A stretch of DNA of 64,000 bases from Takakia lepidozioides (lineage: Eukaryota; Streptophyta; Takakiopsida; Takakiales; Takakiaceae), in assembly GCA_030704615.1 (NCBI GenBank), contig CM060734.1, positions 44,344,042 through 44,408,041 of the forward strand, written 5' to 3'. A model generated the notes under the pieces. It was not told where the DNA came from and searched no databases. It saw nothing but the letters and a program-made list of their open reading frames with translations. Every line of letters begins with the position of its first letter. The first letter of the stretch is position 1. A program made the translations under genes and the position numbers. Positions 14,758-25,440 of the stretch are shown here, in pieces.

Positions 14758-17700
14758 CTAAGAGCATCCCCACTCTACGCCTGTATTGATGCTTGCACCC
14801 GTACTTCTCGTATATAGGTTCAAATTAGGCGGAGAAACGTACCACACCCTTGCCCCCCTACCGTATAGGCCGTTCAGGGCGGGCACTGAACCGCCTCTCT
14901 TTCACTGAATCTGTGCATGATATTCAGTCTCCTGAACCCGCTCCTGAACCAAATAGACCCGACCAGGGATGTGTCAGAGCACACCTCCCACTCGTTTCCA
15001 ATCCAGCTGTTGTGCGTCGGGAGTGAAGACAGGCGGTGGGTCCCGAACGTGATTTGAGAACATCGTCTGCAAGGCGGGAACATTGGATGCAGGGGCATAA
15101 CGAGGGGTAAGGGTGTGTGTAGATGCATATATTGGTATAACTTTCTTTTTAGATCGTTTTTTATCATAAGATAAGCGGTTTCGGCATTGTACTACCAAAA
15201 ACAGGATAGTTTGTTAGTTATCTGGAAATCGTTGGTAAAGCACCTAGGAAATTAGACAGTGTTTGCGACGACCATGGAGAGAAACTTTGGCGTCAAGATG
15301 ACCGTATGAAGCTGCATTGACAGCAGATTAGGCTGCCAATTCGGTACCAGAAACAACGAGGTAATCATGTTCAAACAATATAAGACGACTATTCCAGTCC
15401 CATATTGCAATCTCTCTATTCTCCCGCCTTTTCAAGTCCAGTAGGAACACACGGCGAGGAGCTTGGCAATGGAAGAAACAACATGTACAACGACGAAACA
15501 ATGCAACAAAGCGAAAGGCTGCATTGGAACGACAGCAGGTCAGGACGACTTCAAACGGCGAAGCGTGGACTTGTTAGCGGTGCGGGACAACTGGAGGGGA
15601 CTCCGAACAACCTATGACTCAGTGGCAGGGTCAAAGAACCCCAGAGCCACCACCAGGGATTTAATTTCCAAATACAACAAAATCTTTATGTAGCAAAATT
15701 ACGACGAATGACGAAAGGATCAACTTTTTTTTTTACCACCGATGGACTGAGAATTTACGGGCTGATACGGGATATATAATTGTAGTTTGTCACCAAGTTT
15801 GGTGATTTATGGAGCAGATTAGCAACGGCACCAAATTATTGAGTCGACGACACTCACGGGAGCCGATTATTTGAGTTTTTACTTCATGGATGGATGAAAA
15901 AATCCTAAATTCGCCCTGAGGAGCTGGATGGATGAAATGACAACTCGTGCCAACTGGTCATCCATAAGGATGGATGAAAAGCCAACTTTCATTGGCCTCT
16001 AAGACTTTTCTTCCATGTTGAATATTAAACTATAGATCCTTCAAGAATACAATAGTTTAATGAATATTTCTCATTAGTTTATTAAGCCCAAAACCAGTAT
16101 AAAGGAAGAGCAAGGCTCGCCTTGCTCTTCACCTAGTTCCATTGCATAGTTTTCCTCTTGCTTCATATGTTGTTGCTTTGTTAGAATTGCTTGAGGAGGC
16201 CTAGGTCCTAGGGAGTGGAGCTTGAAGCTCCTTAGTATAGGAGAATTGTTAGAGGACTAAGGCAAGAAGCCTAGTTCATTGTGGTCTCGAGGCCTTGTTG
16301 AATTTGAGCAAGAAGGTTGTGCAATTCCGTGTAGAGAGGGAGACCTGGAGATGAGTAGGAAAGGCCAGTTGGACCTAGTGACGAGTACCGCATCAGGACC
16401 GCAAAGAGTACCATTCACGAGTCGTTAGAGCATCACATGCACCGCGCACATTGGAAGGTTGACACATTTCCTTACTTATCATTTATACACTTGAAGTGTG
16501 ATTTCTTTTCCAAGCCTTGACTTGAAGTTTGAAAATAGATTGACAAAATAGCCCTCTTGAAGAGGTGATGTTCACTATGAGTTTGCTATGATTTAAGTTC
16601 ACATTTGATGTGGGAAAAACCCCAGGACATGATTTGCCAAAAGGCTTTGGCACCATTGGAAGTGGAAAGAAGCATTGGGTACTTGTTTATTTCTATTTAT
16701 TGACGAAAAGGAGTTGATATATAGCTCTGAGAAGTTCTAACCAGAAGCTAGACTACCTATTGAAAGGCCTAGGAAGGCCGATAACCTTCTCTAGTTACCC
16801 CACTAAGGGACCTTGAATACAAGGAAAGGGGGGGAAAGATTTGTATTTTTTTAATTGGGCCCTGGTTTTTTGGAGTGTAGGAGCTGCCCACGGGTCGCCA
16901 GCTGTGCGGGAAAGCCCCGACTGGTGCGCCCGGGAGCCAGGGACCCAACAGAGGAAACGCGGGAGCCAGCCGCGGCCCCACGCCTCAGCGCCGAGAAGGC
17001 GGGGCGCTGACCCTAGTCGTACGTACACAAAAGGACGGCCTGCGTGGCCAGCACGCGGGGCGAAAACAGCCGCGTGCCAAATTCAAGTTATTAACCGTTG
17101 GGCAAAGTTCCGGCCCGCGGACCGGTGGTCACCGCCTTTATCCGCAGCGGCCCGCGCTATTGTCCGGCCCGCGAGGCCCGGCGCCCCGCCACGTGGCGGG
17201 GGCTTCTTTGACCCGCGGTTACAGCGGATGGCATTTGTTTAAGGGGGGTATTCTGGACCCTCAACTATTTCTTTTTCTGTTGAGCCCTCTAAAAGGGAAG
17301 GGGGCTGGTTCGGGTGATCTATTTGGGAGGTATTTTTCTGGAATATTGTTTTTTTTAAATCATTTCTTGCTATTTTGGTGGAGGGAAATTCCTCAATTAG
17401 GATTGCCACACTTGTTTGAACTTTTTTGGAATAGGAACACTTGAGAGGTGTAGTTGGAAATTTATTGAACTTTTTCACCTCATCCGTTTGACATTACTTG
17501 GTGACTCTTGTCCCTTGAAGTTAAGAGAGAACTTGGCGGGGGGAAGAGGATTGGTCCCTTCCCAAGGGTGACTTGAACTCAAACACTCGGGGAAGAAGGG
17601 GTAGTGGGAGAAGGAAGTGAGGTCCTCTCCTCCCTAGGTTCGGAAGGTGCTTTGTGAAAGGATGAGGTGATATCCCGGCTATAAGCGGCTCGTGGACCTA

Positions 17701-18103
17701 GGCAGTAGGATGTCGTAATAAACAAAGACTTGGAAGGCAGTTACTTGATAGAACGTAGAAATCCCGTAGGACTTTGAAAACGCAAACTTGCCCTGTGAAA
17801 TAGTTAAACCCTGCTTTGTCGGTAGAAATTTAGAAATCATTGATCACCCCCAGTAACATTCCATGGACCCCCTGCACTAACCGCAGCCGGGTAGGCGGTT
17901 CATCGAGCCCAACCTACACCTCAACTTACCTCGAGCCCCTTAGGCTAGTATGCCGTCACCTTGGCCGCGCGCGACCAGGGCTCGTCACTGTGCAGGCTAC
18001 GGGTAGCTGACCCCTTCACACACCTTTCAAGAGTCCTGAACCAACTCCTTCACAATAGCTATAGAGGGGCCATTTCAGTGAGAAAGGGTGGGGATGCTCT
18101 AAG
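14758..18103. mobile_element. Possible TIR-bounded transposon-derived block
   Basis: CTAAGAGCATCCCCAC at 14758-14773 is matched in inverted orientation, with one mismatch, by GTGGGGATGCTCTAAG at 18088-18103. GAGCATC-type termini are common on plant DNA transposons and MITEs. The interior has no recognisable transposase. It holds a promoter-like stretch (TATAAAGG near 16102), a GC-rich segment at 16880-17240 and only fortuitous ORFs. I could not confirm a target-site duplication, and the 3.3-kb span may combine unrelated insertions. Confidence 0.3.
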
Positions 18104-18869
18104 GGTTGCATCTTCTTATTCTTGTTTTCTAGTTACTAAAGTATCACATGGTATGACGGCGGGGATAAGGCAACAATCGGGAACCAGGCTAGCATATAAG
18201 ACCAGCAGCATAGTTTGGAAGCTCTCTCAATTTTTGTGTACTAGAACGATTGTGGAAGTAAAGCAGGGAGATGCCCATATTTGTGGAGAGAATATGTGAA
18301 TGATTGTGACCTGAAGTAGAATCTAGTGACTAACTTAGTGGGGTGGAATCATCATGATAAGGTAGAATATTGTGCAAGGACTAACTATGTAGCATCTAAT
18401 CTGTATTAGGCACAAATTAACAAATCACTGAAGGCATGCAATGTGGTACCACATTTCCATCCAGCGGATGAAATTCGAGTGCCACATGTGAACGTAGTTA
18501 TAAGAAGAGTAGTAGGTGAATTGGTATGGCATAGAGTAGCTTGAACAATATGTTTGTCTCTACAAGGCCAAGTTAGACTTGAATCAGTTCTGAAGTAAAT
18601 CATAAACATCTGAACGTTGGAAGTAAGCATCCAGGCATGCCACTGTGATTGATGAATAGCGCCATGCAGATTCGTAAAAAGGAATGAGCAACAGATCAAG
18701 GGCATTCAGTCACCCTCCAAGTGATGATGGTTAAAAAGGACGGATGATGTGTCGTGTTGAAATGCTAGTGAAGAATCTCTGTTTATGCCAAGCTTTCTCT
18801 TCCGCTGCAATCTGGGATAAACGGTGTACTAACGGGTTGGATTGTCATGGGTTTTAGGCCCCTTCTTTT

Positions 18870-18881
18870 TGGTATCAGAGC
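18870..18881 (+). other. LTR-retrotransposon primer-binding site
   Basis: TGGTATCAGAGC is the standard plant primer-binding site complementary to the 3' end of initiator tRNA-Met. It places the 3' border of a 5' LTR just upstream and sets the element's orientation as +. The LTR border itself is not clear. Confidence 0.75.
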
Positions 18882-19904
18882 TCAGTCGACGGAGGACTAA
18901 CAAAGCAGAAAAGCTAGCATTCCGTTACCAACTTTTGAGTGCAACGAAATGGAACGCAAGAGAAAATTACGTGAGTGCGAGACCACGAATGGGTGACTTG
19001 GTCTCTCAGCTGTTCTGAGCCACATTATGTCTGTTATCCTATCACCAGCATTGGCAACTCTAAGACAAAGGTTTTCATTATGCACTATTTGTGATAGTTG
19101 GAAAAATCTAGGCTGTGGGTTACTGTATGGCAGTACACTATGATCATAAGTGATCAACACATCTCCAATTGTGGGATGTGCTGGAGCCAACAGTCTGTCT
19201 TGACTTGTCATGCTTTAATATGCCCTTGTTCTTCTCTCTATCTCCCTTGGAAAATCCAAATATTCCCTATAGACACATCTCCATCCTTGACCTCTACCTC
19301 TATCTTCTACCATCGACTCCCACACAATTAACCTGCTGAGCTCGCCATGGTGTTCTACCCTTACCAACCTATCCTTGGGTTGGAACTCTACTACATTACC
19401 AGTAGTCCAGAAACTGAAAGTTAATCGTCCGTTGCCTATTCTTTGAATTAACACGTCCCCTGCATTTGGTAACTGATGTAACGCTGCTAACTCAGCATTG
19501 ACATCCTCTAGCATCATAGGTGCATGTTCTGTCATTTTGTCCAGTCGTGCTTGTCATTAGCGTTGTTCGGGCATCAATCAAAACCTGACACTCCCTATGA
19601 TTCTGGCTTTTCTTTACTCCCTCTGTGATAGCCTAGCACTAACATGCGTCATTCCTTCTGAATCCACTGCCACCCGTGTGGTAATTCTATCCTGACTCAA
19701 CATCCAAACCTTTCCATACGTATACTGGCCGATATGTATGATCCTAATAGCTAGATCTCCAGGCAGTCTATAGTTCGGGTTCCATGGGTCAAAACCAAGC
19801 AGTTCTATGTTTGAAAAAAACATAGTGTCTCGAAGGATGACCTTGAGTGGCAGGGAAGAAAACTTTGATGGAGAGAGGTGGTCCATCAATGATAGCAACC
19901 ACGA

Positions 19905-20147
19905 CTGATTGCCATATTTTGTAAACACCAGTTCTTCGAATTCTTCTTAATTGTTGGGTTTGGGATTTTTCCTTTTGTACCAATCATCCGCCTTACCTTG
20001 CAGATTCAGCCTGGCCACTTTGAATAATTTGTCTTCATTTAAATCTCGCACATCTCCTCCTATCAGCTGCAATTTTTCTAGCCAATCCATTACATCCTCT
20101 ATCTCTTTCTCGTAAAATGGAGCATCTATACCCGAGGGACTCGTCAT
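19905..20147 (-). pseudogene. Inverted gag N-terminal segment
   Basis: Read on -, this encodes a Ty3/gypsy gag start (IDAPFYEKEIEDVMDWLEK, then KVARLNLQGKADDWYKR). After a TAA where a Trp codon is expected, it continues as EEFEELVFTKYGN. The next gag block (MKLDSVKQE, RQRVQTYYDRISKLFTKGK) is on + from 20169. The two halves therefore diverge from about 20150-20168, which indicates an inversion of roughly 250 bp inside gag. Confidence 0.65.
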
Positions 20148-20168
20148 TATAACTCTCCACTAAACTAA

Positions 20169-21006
20169 AAATGAAGTTGGACTCTGTGAAACAGGAAAGC
20201 TCAGACAGAGAGTGCAAACATACTATGATCGCATATCGAAACTGTTTACCAAGGGAAAAATCTTTGACTTAGAATAAAGAAGGCGATTTCTGAGGTCCAA
20301 AATCATGAAACTCATGTTGGGCACTAGGTTTGTCAACATTGACGACGTGTTGGAAACTGCCCTACAGGTTGAACGTGGATAGGAGAGATGGGGGAGACTC
20401 CTTTGGAGCCACTGGAATGCGAGATACAAGTACAAAAGATGACTGATACCCCAATAGACCGACGACTATATGCATTGAACATCACCCTCAAGAAGTACTT
20501 TGAGAGAGGAACTGTCAACCCTGAGAGCTTAGGCAGCAGAACTCCACCTCGTGGACCACGAGTGTGTAATACATGTCTGCAGGAAGGGCACATACCTGCT
20601 AATTGTCCCACTGTGAAAAACCCGCTAACTTGTGAAAAATGTCACAAAACAGGGCAGAGTACGATGTGGCTACTACAAGACGTTAGGACACTTCGAACAT
20701 GAGTGCAGAGCAAAGCTGGAGCAAGGAAGAGCAGGAATGCCCTCAACCAACTTGTTGGAAATGATGTGTAGTGATGAAGAGGCGGTTCTGGCGGAGTTAA
20801 ATGAGATATTGGGTCCTGAATCTGTCAACGAGGTGAGGCTACCAAAGAACCGAATCCCACTTCCTACGCCAACGCCACTAACACCTCAAAGCATAGAACG
20901 ATCGATTTCAGGAGAAGCGTCGGAGGAAACAAGTCAGCAAGCCCGAACGGTGTTACAACCCCACGTCAATGTCACCCATGGACTTGATACTGCAGGTGCC
21001 TGGTGA
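20169..21006 (+). pseudogene. gag C-terminal half with zinc knuckles
   Basis: Gag continues on + (YYDRISKLFTKGKIFDLE, stop, RRRFLRSKIMKLMLGTRF) and is followed by zinc knuckles. The first is complete: CNTCLQEGHIPANC (CX2CX4HX4C). The second keeps CEKC but has Gln where His is expected. A third, in a shifted frame, reads CGYYKTLGHFEHEC with Tyr replacing the second Cys. Knuckles of this kind bind nucleic acid in capsid assembly. Several stops and frame changes show the gene is dead. Confidence 0.65.
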
Positions 21007-21449
21007 ATTTAAAAAATTGAAGGGATTGGTAAAAATTATTGAGAGATCGGTCTCAAAGGAAACGAACATAGCAGGCTCAAGGTCAGCACAATTAGTGCAA
21101 AGAATAGGAGGCAAGGGAAGTACTGTAGTATCTTACAACGAGAGGGTAAGGGCACTTCATCCATTGGTGACGGATTGGGGACTATCAGGTCATGGGACAA
21201 GTAGACACAGGAGCCATGATTTTTGTGATGGCAGCCAGTGTTGTTCGTGATTTGGGTTTGATGAAGTCTGTCATTATTGATAAAGAGATGTAATATAGAG
21301 TGGCGTCAGGGCAGTGGAGACTGCTGTGGGTAGGCTAGATGAGGTGCATGATATCACTGTGGGAAAGTTGACAAACAAAGTGTCTTTTATGGTGGTCAAC
21401 ACTGACACCTACAATATGCTGCTAGGATTAAATTGGTGCAACAGTTGAC
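21007..21449 (+). pseudogene. Retroelement aspartic protease fragment
   Basis: GQVDTGAMIFVMAASVVRDLGLM carries the DTGA active-site motif (codons 21204-21215) of retropepsins, which cleave the polyprotein. An in-frame TAA follows at 21291-21293. The downstream reading YNMLLGLNWC (about 21412) matches the conserved LLG segment near the end of the protease fold. Confidence 0.65.
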
Positions 21450-21863
21450 ATGGAAACAGAGACATTACGCGTCAGATATGGGCCTGGAGATGATGTGGAG
21501 TTCTGCCCACTACACACAGTAAATCAAATTGACATGGGGTTCACCGGATTCCAAGAATTATGTGAACATCTGAGGGTAGAACCACTTGAGGAAGAGGCTG
21601 TGGAAGTCAACACGATATCATTGGAAAACCATGGGGCAATGACCACTTCATCCTATGAGGAGCAAGAAGGTTCACAGGATGAAGATGACAAAGATGTCAG
21701 CACATCTAAAAATGATGAGCAACAGGAAACGTCTGATGACCTCATGGGTATAATCGGGATCGAGGAGTTTCTTGATAAACTCACCTCAGCTGAGGAAGAA
21801 CTGGCTGATGATGGCTCTATGAGTGGGAAAAAGAGGCCTATGATGCAATGGTACAAATGTTGA
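21450..21863 (+). CDS. Acidic spacer ORF downstream of protease
   Basis: 137 codons, acidic and Ser/Glu-rich (EEQEGSQDEDDKDVSTSKN, SAEEELADDG), with no recognised domain. Position and composition fit the linker between protease and polymerase in a gypsy-like polyprotein. It is not an independent host gene. Confidence 0.35.
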   Translation: METETLRVRYGPGDDVEFCPLHTVNQIDMGFTGFQELCEHLRVEPLEEEAVEVNTISLENHGAMTTSSYEEQEGSQDEDDKDVSTSKNDEQQETSDDLMGIIGIEEFLDKLTSAEEELADDGSMSGKKRPMMQWYKC

Positions 21864-22105
21864 TGAGAGGATATTATACAATAACCCCCTCACCGCCCCA
21901 CAATGCCTCCTCAGACGCTCCGCACCCTACAAACCCACCAGGGGTGGCGTAGCATTTGGCATCTTGCGCTCGCATCATTCACCAAACACCACCACTAAAA
22001 TTATTCCGCCCATTCATCTTTGATCCCACCTCCAGATCGTCCATCTACACCCATCGGCTCTACATCCTATTCTCCTTATCCTGGTTATCAACGTTAGTGA
22101 CGTCC

Positions 22106-22139
22106 GTCAGCATCAGGTCACGTTAGACCTGACGCTAAC
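22106..22139. repeat. Small hairpin
   Basis: GTCAGCATCAGGTC (22106-22119) pairs with GACCTGACGCTAAC (22126-22139), 12 of 14 positions, across a 6-bp loop. Confidence 0.6.
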
Positions 22140-22320
22140 GGGCCCTCCGTCATGTCAGGATACCAAAATATTCCAATAAAAAATTGGCAAGGTAATTTTT
22201 TGCCACTTAAACAGCCACGTTGCCGAGACGATGGCGGTGACAAATACATTTATCTATGGTATATTGCAAATCAGAATTGATAACTAACAATAGGTTCTTT
22301 GTCAGTTTGTCAGCTAGTCG

Positions 22321-22577
22321 GTTAGTCAGCTAATTGAACAAGGTCTTACGGTTGAATTTTCTACCAATCATTGCTGGGTGAAGTTTGGCAGTGAAGTCTG
22401 TTAGAGAGTAGCATTGCAATCCGCATGTGAAGTCTGGACAGCCCTAACCATGTACAATCATGCATCTTTCACTGCCTCAGCTATCACTTCCTCAACTATC
22501 ACTTCACTACCAAACTTCACCGAACAATGATTGGTAGAAAATTCAACTGTAAGACCTTGCTCCGTTAGCTGACTAAC
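22321..22577. repeat. 77-bp inverted arms of copia sequence
   Basis: 22321-22397 is an imperfect reverse complement of 22501-22577, with about 100 bp between. The right arm is part of the copia fragment below, so a piece of that element was duplicated in inverted orientation beside it. CAATAGGTTCTTTGTC is additionally present in direct orientation on both sides. Confidence 0.7.
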
Positions 22578-23271
22578 TGACAATAGGTTCTTTGTCAATT
22601 TATGAACATAGAGAACATCTCCGATCTCTTTTGACACTCTAGATGATAATCGAAACACACAATACATTTTCCATGGATATCAAGCCTAGTACTGTTGTCT
22701 CTAAGATACACTTTGTGTCCCACAAAGAGTTCTTTGAATGTTGAAAAAATGCTTCCCTTCGGAACGTCATATGTTGAGATGCTCATCAATCAATGAGTCA
22801 CCATATATCTCTACACCTCGTAGAGATTGACAAAGCTACAACAAAAAAGTTTAGTTCTGTCAGCCATAATTGTCGATGAAACTTTACTCTGTAACTTTTC
22901 TTTCTTTTCATTGTCTAGCTTTTTCTTGAAGCATTCACGTGCATAATGACCTCATATACCACAAAAAAAACAGACTTTGTGTTTCTTCTTCTTGAACTTA
23001 ACTTCCTTCCTCCATCTTACAACTCTTGGTTAAGATAGAGCCGATTGACGACATGCTTTCTTTCAAAATTAACACATAGATTGAACCATGCTTCTCTAGC
23101 AGTTTTAGCATGTGCAATGATGAAGTATTGAATCTACTACATTCAACAACATGGTTCCTCGAGCTAACTTATCTTTCTTTTTAGAAAGTCGTTGCTCAGG
23201 AGTGATCCTTGCGGCTATGATCTCTCCATTTTCAAGCTGCGCTTGAACTGGTGGCCCCAGGTGTTTCCCTT
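22458..23271 (-). mobile_element. Ty1/copia gag-pol fragment (decayed)
   Basis: Read on -, the order is gag (ENGEIIAARITPEQRLSKKK, then AWFNLCVNFERKHVVNRLY after a frame change), a zinc knuckle (CFFCG..GHYAREC with an in-frame TGA in the middle, about 22930-22970), then the segment before integrase (GDVLYVHKLTKNLLSVSQL at about 22550-22620). These are standard Ty1/copia polyprotein parts. The order and spacing are right, but frame changes and stops show it is inactive. No LTRs were recognised. Confidence 0.75.
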
Positions 23272-23299
23272 TAATAATAATAATAATAATAATAATAAC
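23272..23299. repeat. (TAA)n microsatellite
   Basis: About nine TAA/AAT units, immediately next to the 5' end of the copia fragment. Confidence 0.9.
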
Positions 23300-23976
23300 T
23301 CTAACTAGGCGAGATACAAGGAGGCCCGTCTCCTGTTACTTATTATTTTAAAAAAGAAAAAAAAAAAGAAAAAAGGTTCTGCCTTTGTTTTACTTATTTA
23401 TGAATTTGTATAGAATGATGTTATGGCTAACAAGGCGTGACATTGAGCACTGTTGTTGACTAATTTGGTATTTAATAGCAGTGCATATACCACATACCAG
23501 TCTTTCACCTATATACCAATACAACACCGGTCTCTATTTTTAAAAGCAAAGAAATAAAAATGGTTAAAATAAAAAAATACTAAAGTATATGTACTATCCG
23601 TTTATATCCCAAGTGATCAGAGGTTCCTCATGTTCTTTATGTGTTATACTCAAGCCCACAATGCCATTTTTTTTTCCCCCTCGTTGCCAAAAAGGCAGGT
23701 GATAAGTTATGAATGATGACATAATATGATATGAAGATATATATGTAATATGCTATAATAATTCCAATAGGGAAGACAATAGGAATAATGTAAGAACTTA
23801 ATGGACGCGTGTGATCTGATAGTACTTTCGTCGGATTCCGGCAACCTGGGCTCCTCCGGCGGGGCCCCTGTCAAATCCTCTCCACCCCCTCTTACCTCGG
23901 TTTCACTATTAACTCTAGCGACGACCGAAGGTCGGAAGCTAGTTTAGCGTCGAGCAGGAATAGGGTGCCATAGTGC
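23300..23976. other. Intergenic, no gene recognised
   Basis: AT-rich and then GC-richer sequence without a supported gene. It includes A-rich and T-rich runs near 23345-23375 and 23665. Confidence 0.4.
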
Positions 23977-24057
23977 CATGTCATCATTGCCACATTTTGT
24001 AGCCACGTCATCGTCGCCACGTTTCGTAACCACATCATCGTCGCCACGTTTCGTTGT
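23977..24057. repeat. 27-bp tandem repeat, three copies
   Basis: Units at 23977-24003, 24004-24030 and 24031-24057, each CA(C/T)(G/A)TCATC(G/A)TTGCCAC-like. The last two are nearly identical. Confidence 0.85.
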
Positions 24058-24149
24058 CAATTTTTTGGGACCCTGCCCGTGCTGCCTGAAAATCACCGGA
24101 AAAAACCCGGGAGGAATGCGCGCGGGGAAGGGAGGACGACGGGAGGATG

Positions 24150-24480
24150 ATGCCCCCGCGTGCTTGAGCGCGGAGGCACGATGGTGGGACAACCGCAATC
24201 GCAAGGTGTGGCTTTTTCTTAATGCACGATGTGAAGAAGTTTGTCCATCCAGCACATGTGGGCTCTTGGCTCCTGTTAGTACCATGATTTGATATTCTTC
24301 CTGATAATGTTTACAAGGTTCTTGGGAGAGTCAGCTTGGTCTTAGCAGGCTGTGTTTCAATCTATGTCTGCTCAACTGCACCGTGGTGGTTCTCACAGAC
24401 CAATCCGCCATCACCTGACTACAGACACAAACAACACACACAAGGGGTCATTTTGGGTTGATGGTCAAATCCTCCATGGG
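24150..24480 (+). pseudogene. OSB-type PDF-motif fragments
   Basis: Around 24178-24214 the + strand reads RWWDNRNRK. About 200 bp later (24395-24475) come SPDYRHK and, in other frames, FWVDG and NPPWV. W-W-D-N-R...K, then P-D-(F/Y)-(K/R)-H-K, then LW.D....PPWV is the order of the PDF motif known from plant organellar single-stranded-DNA-binding (OSB) proteins. The frame breaks repeatedly, so this is a relic. It precedes the PPR locus in the same orientation. Confidence 0.45.
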
Positions 24481-24500
24481 TCATGCCACAAGGTCAAGGA

Positions 24501-24860
24501 CAATGTGGTGAGGGCATCTTCTTCTTCGACCTATTTCAGCCTGTTTTGCCCTCTCATCAGACTCGGCCCTGAGATGCATATTGAATTTTCAAGGACTAAA
24601 TGTGGTGAGGGCACCTTCTTCGACCTATTTCAGCCTGTTTTGCCCTCTCATCAGACTCGGCCTTGAGATGCATATTGAATTCTGTAAGTTAGGTCGTTGG
24701 ATAGATGGTCAACTGGAAACAGCAGCGGCAACCGCACAAATGATAGAACAAGGCACTGCTAATGAAGGCACCTTCTTCAACACATTTCACCGTGTTTTTC
24801 CCTCTTGTCAGAATCGGCCCTAAATTTTCATGTTGAATTCTGCAAGTTAACTGGTTGAGT
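24501..24860 (+). repeat. GTGAGGGCACC dispersed repeat, three units
   Basis: A ~60-85-bp unit (GTGAGGGCACCTTCTTCGAC..., TTTTGCCCTCTCATCAGACTC, ending near GAATTCTGYAAG) occurs at about 24507-24596, 24606-24687 and 24764-24845. A fourth copy is at 25754-25840 and one on - at about 56560-56640. It begins with a GTGAG donor-like string and ends in AAG, so it may derive from a short intron. Between copies lies WIDGQLETAAATAQ, related to the OSB/PPR linker. Confidence 0.6.
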
Positions 24861-24879
24861 GAATTTGGTTTGGAGTGAC

Positions 24880-25440
24880 TTTGACATGATACTGCCATGT
24901 GATAACAAGAAGTATCCAAAAACAAGTAATAAAGATGAGGAGAAGGTGTGGAATGAATATTTTGTTGACCCCAGTCAATGGTGGGACAACCGAGGCAAAA
25001 AATTGAATCCATGTTAGATGACAGAGAGTAGCAGACACAATTCAACATAGAAACTAGTGTCATTGGGTGTTTCCTAGGTTGTCATTGTCAACTGCTAGCA
25101 GCAAGGGCAAAGATGAATGCATGATTTGTGCAGAGGCATGGATAGCTGAAGGAGAAGGATAGAATGTGGGTCTAGATTTATCCAAGAGGGCCAGATTTCA
25201 AGCACTAAGATTACGTATGATTCCCTGTGGATCAATAGCTACAAGAAACCTGCATGCGTAGATGGTCAACTAAAGGCAGCAGCTGCAGCGGCACAATTGA
25301 TAAAATTAGGTACCTCGACCATGACCACAGCTTCTGGAAGAGGATCAATAGAGGGAGTCCACAATGCCTCTTTTGGCACTTCTGGGCATGTGAAGATGCT
25401 TTGTGAGGCAGGCACACTGAAAGAGGCTCTGTACAGACTT
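24880..25440 (+). pseudogene. OSB PDF motif joined to PPR leader (second copy)
   Basis: EEKVWNEYFVDPSQWWDNRGKK (about 24937-25002) is a clear OSB PDF-motif start. About 170 bp on, GPDFKH appears at 25185-25202 and, after a one-base shift, KITYDSLWINSYKKPACVDG, then QLKAAAAAAQLIKLG. The same frame then reads MLCEAGTLKEALYRL, the usual leader before the first PPR of PLS-class proteins. The region therefore reads as an OSB motif continuing directly into a PPR protein. It is broken by stops and shifts (for example TAA after YRL at 25441). Confidence 0.5.

Larger units (their letters stand above)
18870..21865 (+). mobile_element. Decayed Ty3/gypsy-like element, gag-protease part
   Basis: Downstream of the primer-binding site lie gag sequence (partly inverted, see separate entry), a zinc-knuckle region, an aspartic protease motif and a spacer ORF. 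No reverse transcriptase, integrase or 3' LTR was recognised before 21.9 kb, so the element is truncated. Minus-strand ORFs at 19215-19535 and 19614-19904 lie in the leader region. They may also be inverted element sequence but were not identified. Confidence 0.65.

Noticed and set aside
16769-17444. Proline/arginine-rich ORFs on both strands
   Set aside because: They arise from GC-rich DNA with few stops. Overlapping frames, no domain and no exon signals.
24501-24860. Possible CRISPR-like array
   Set aside because: Only three or four long imperfect repeats with unequal spacing, in a plant nuclear context. No cas genes.
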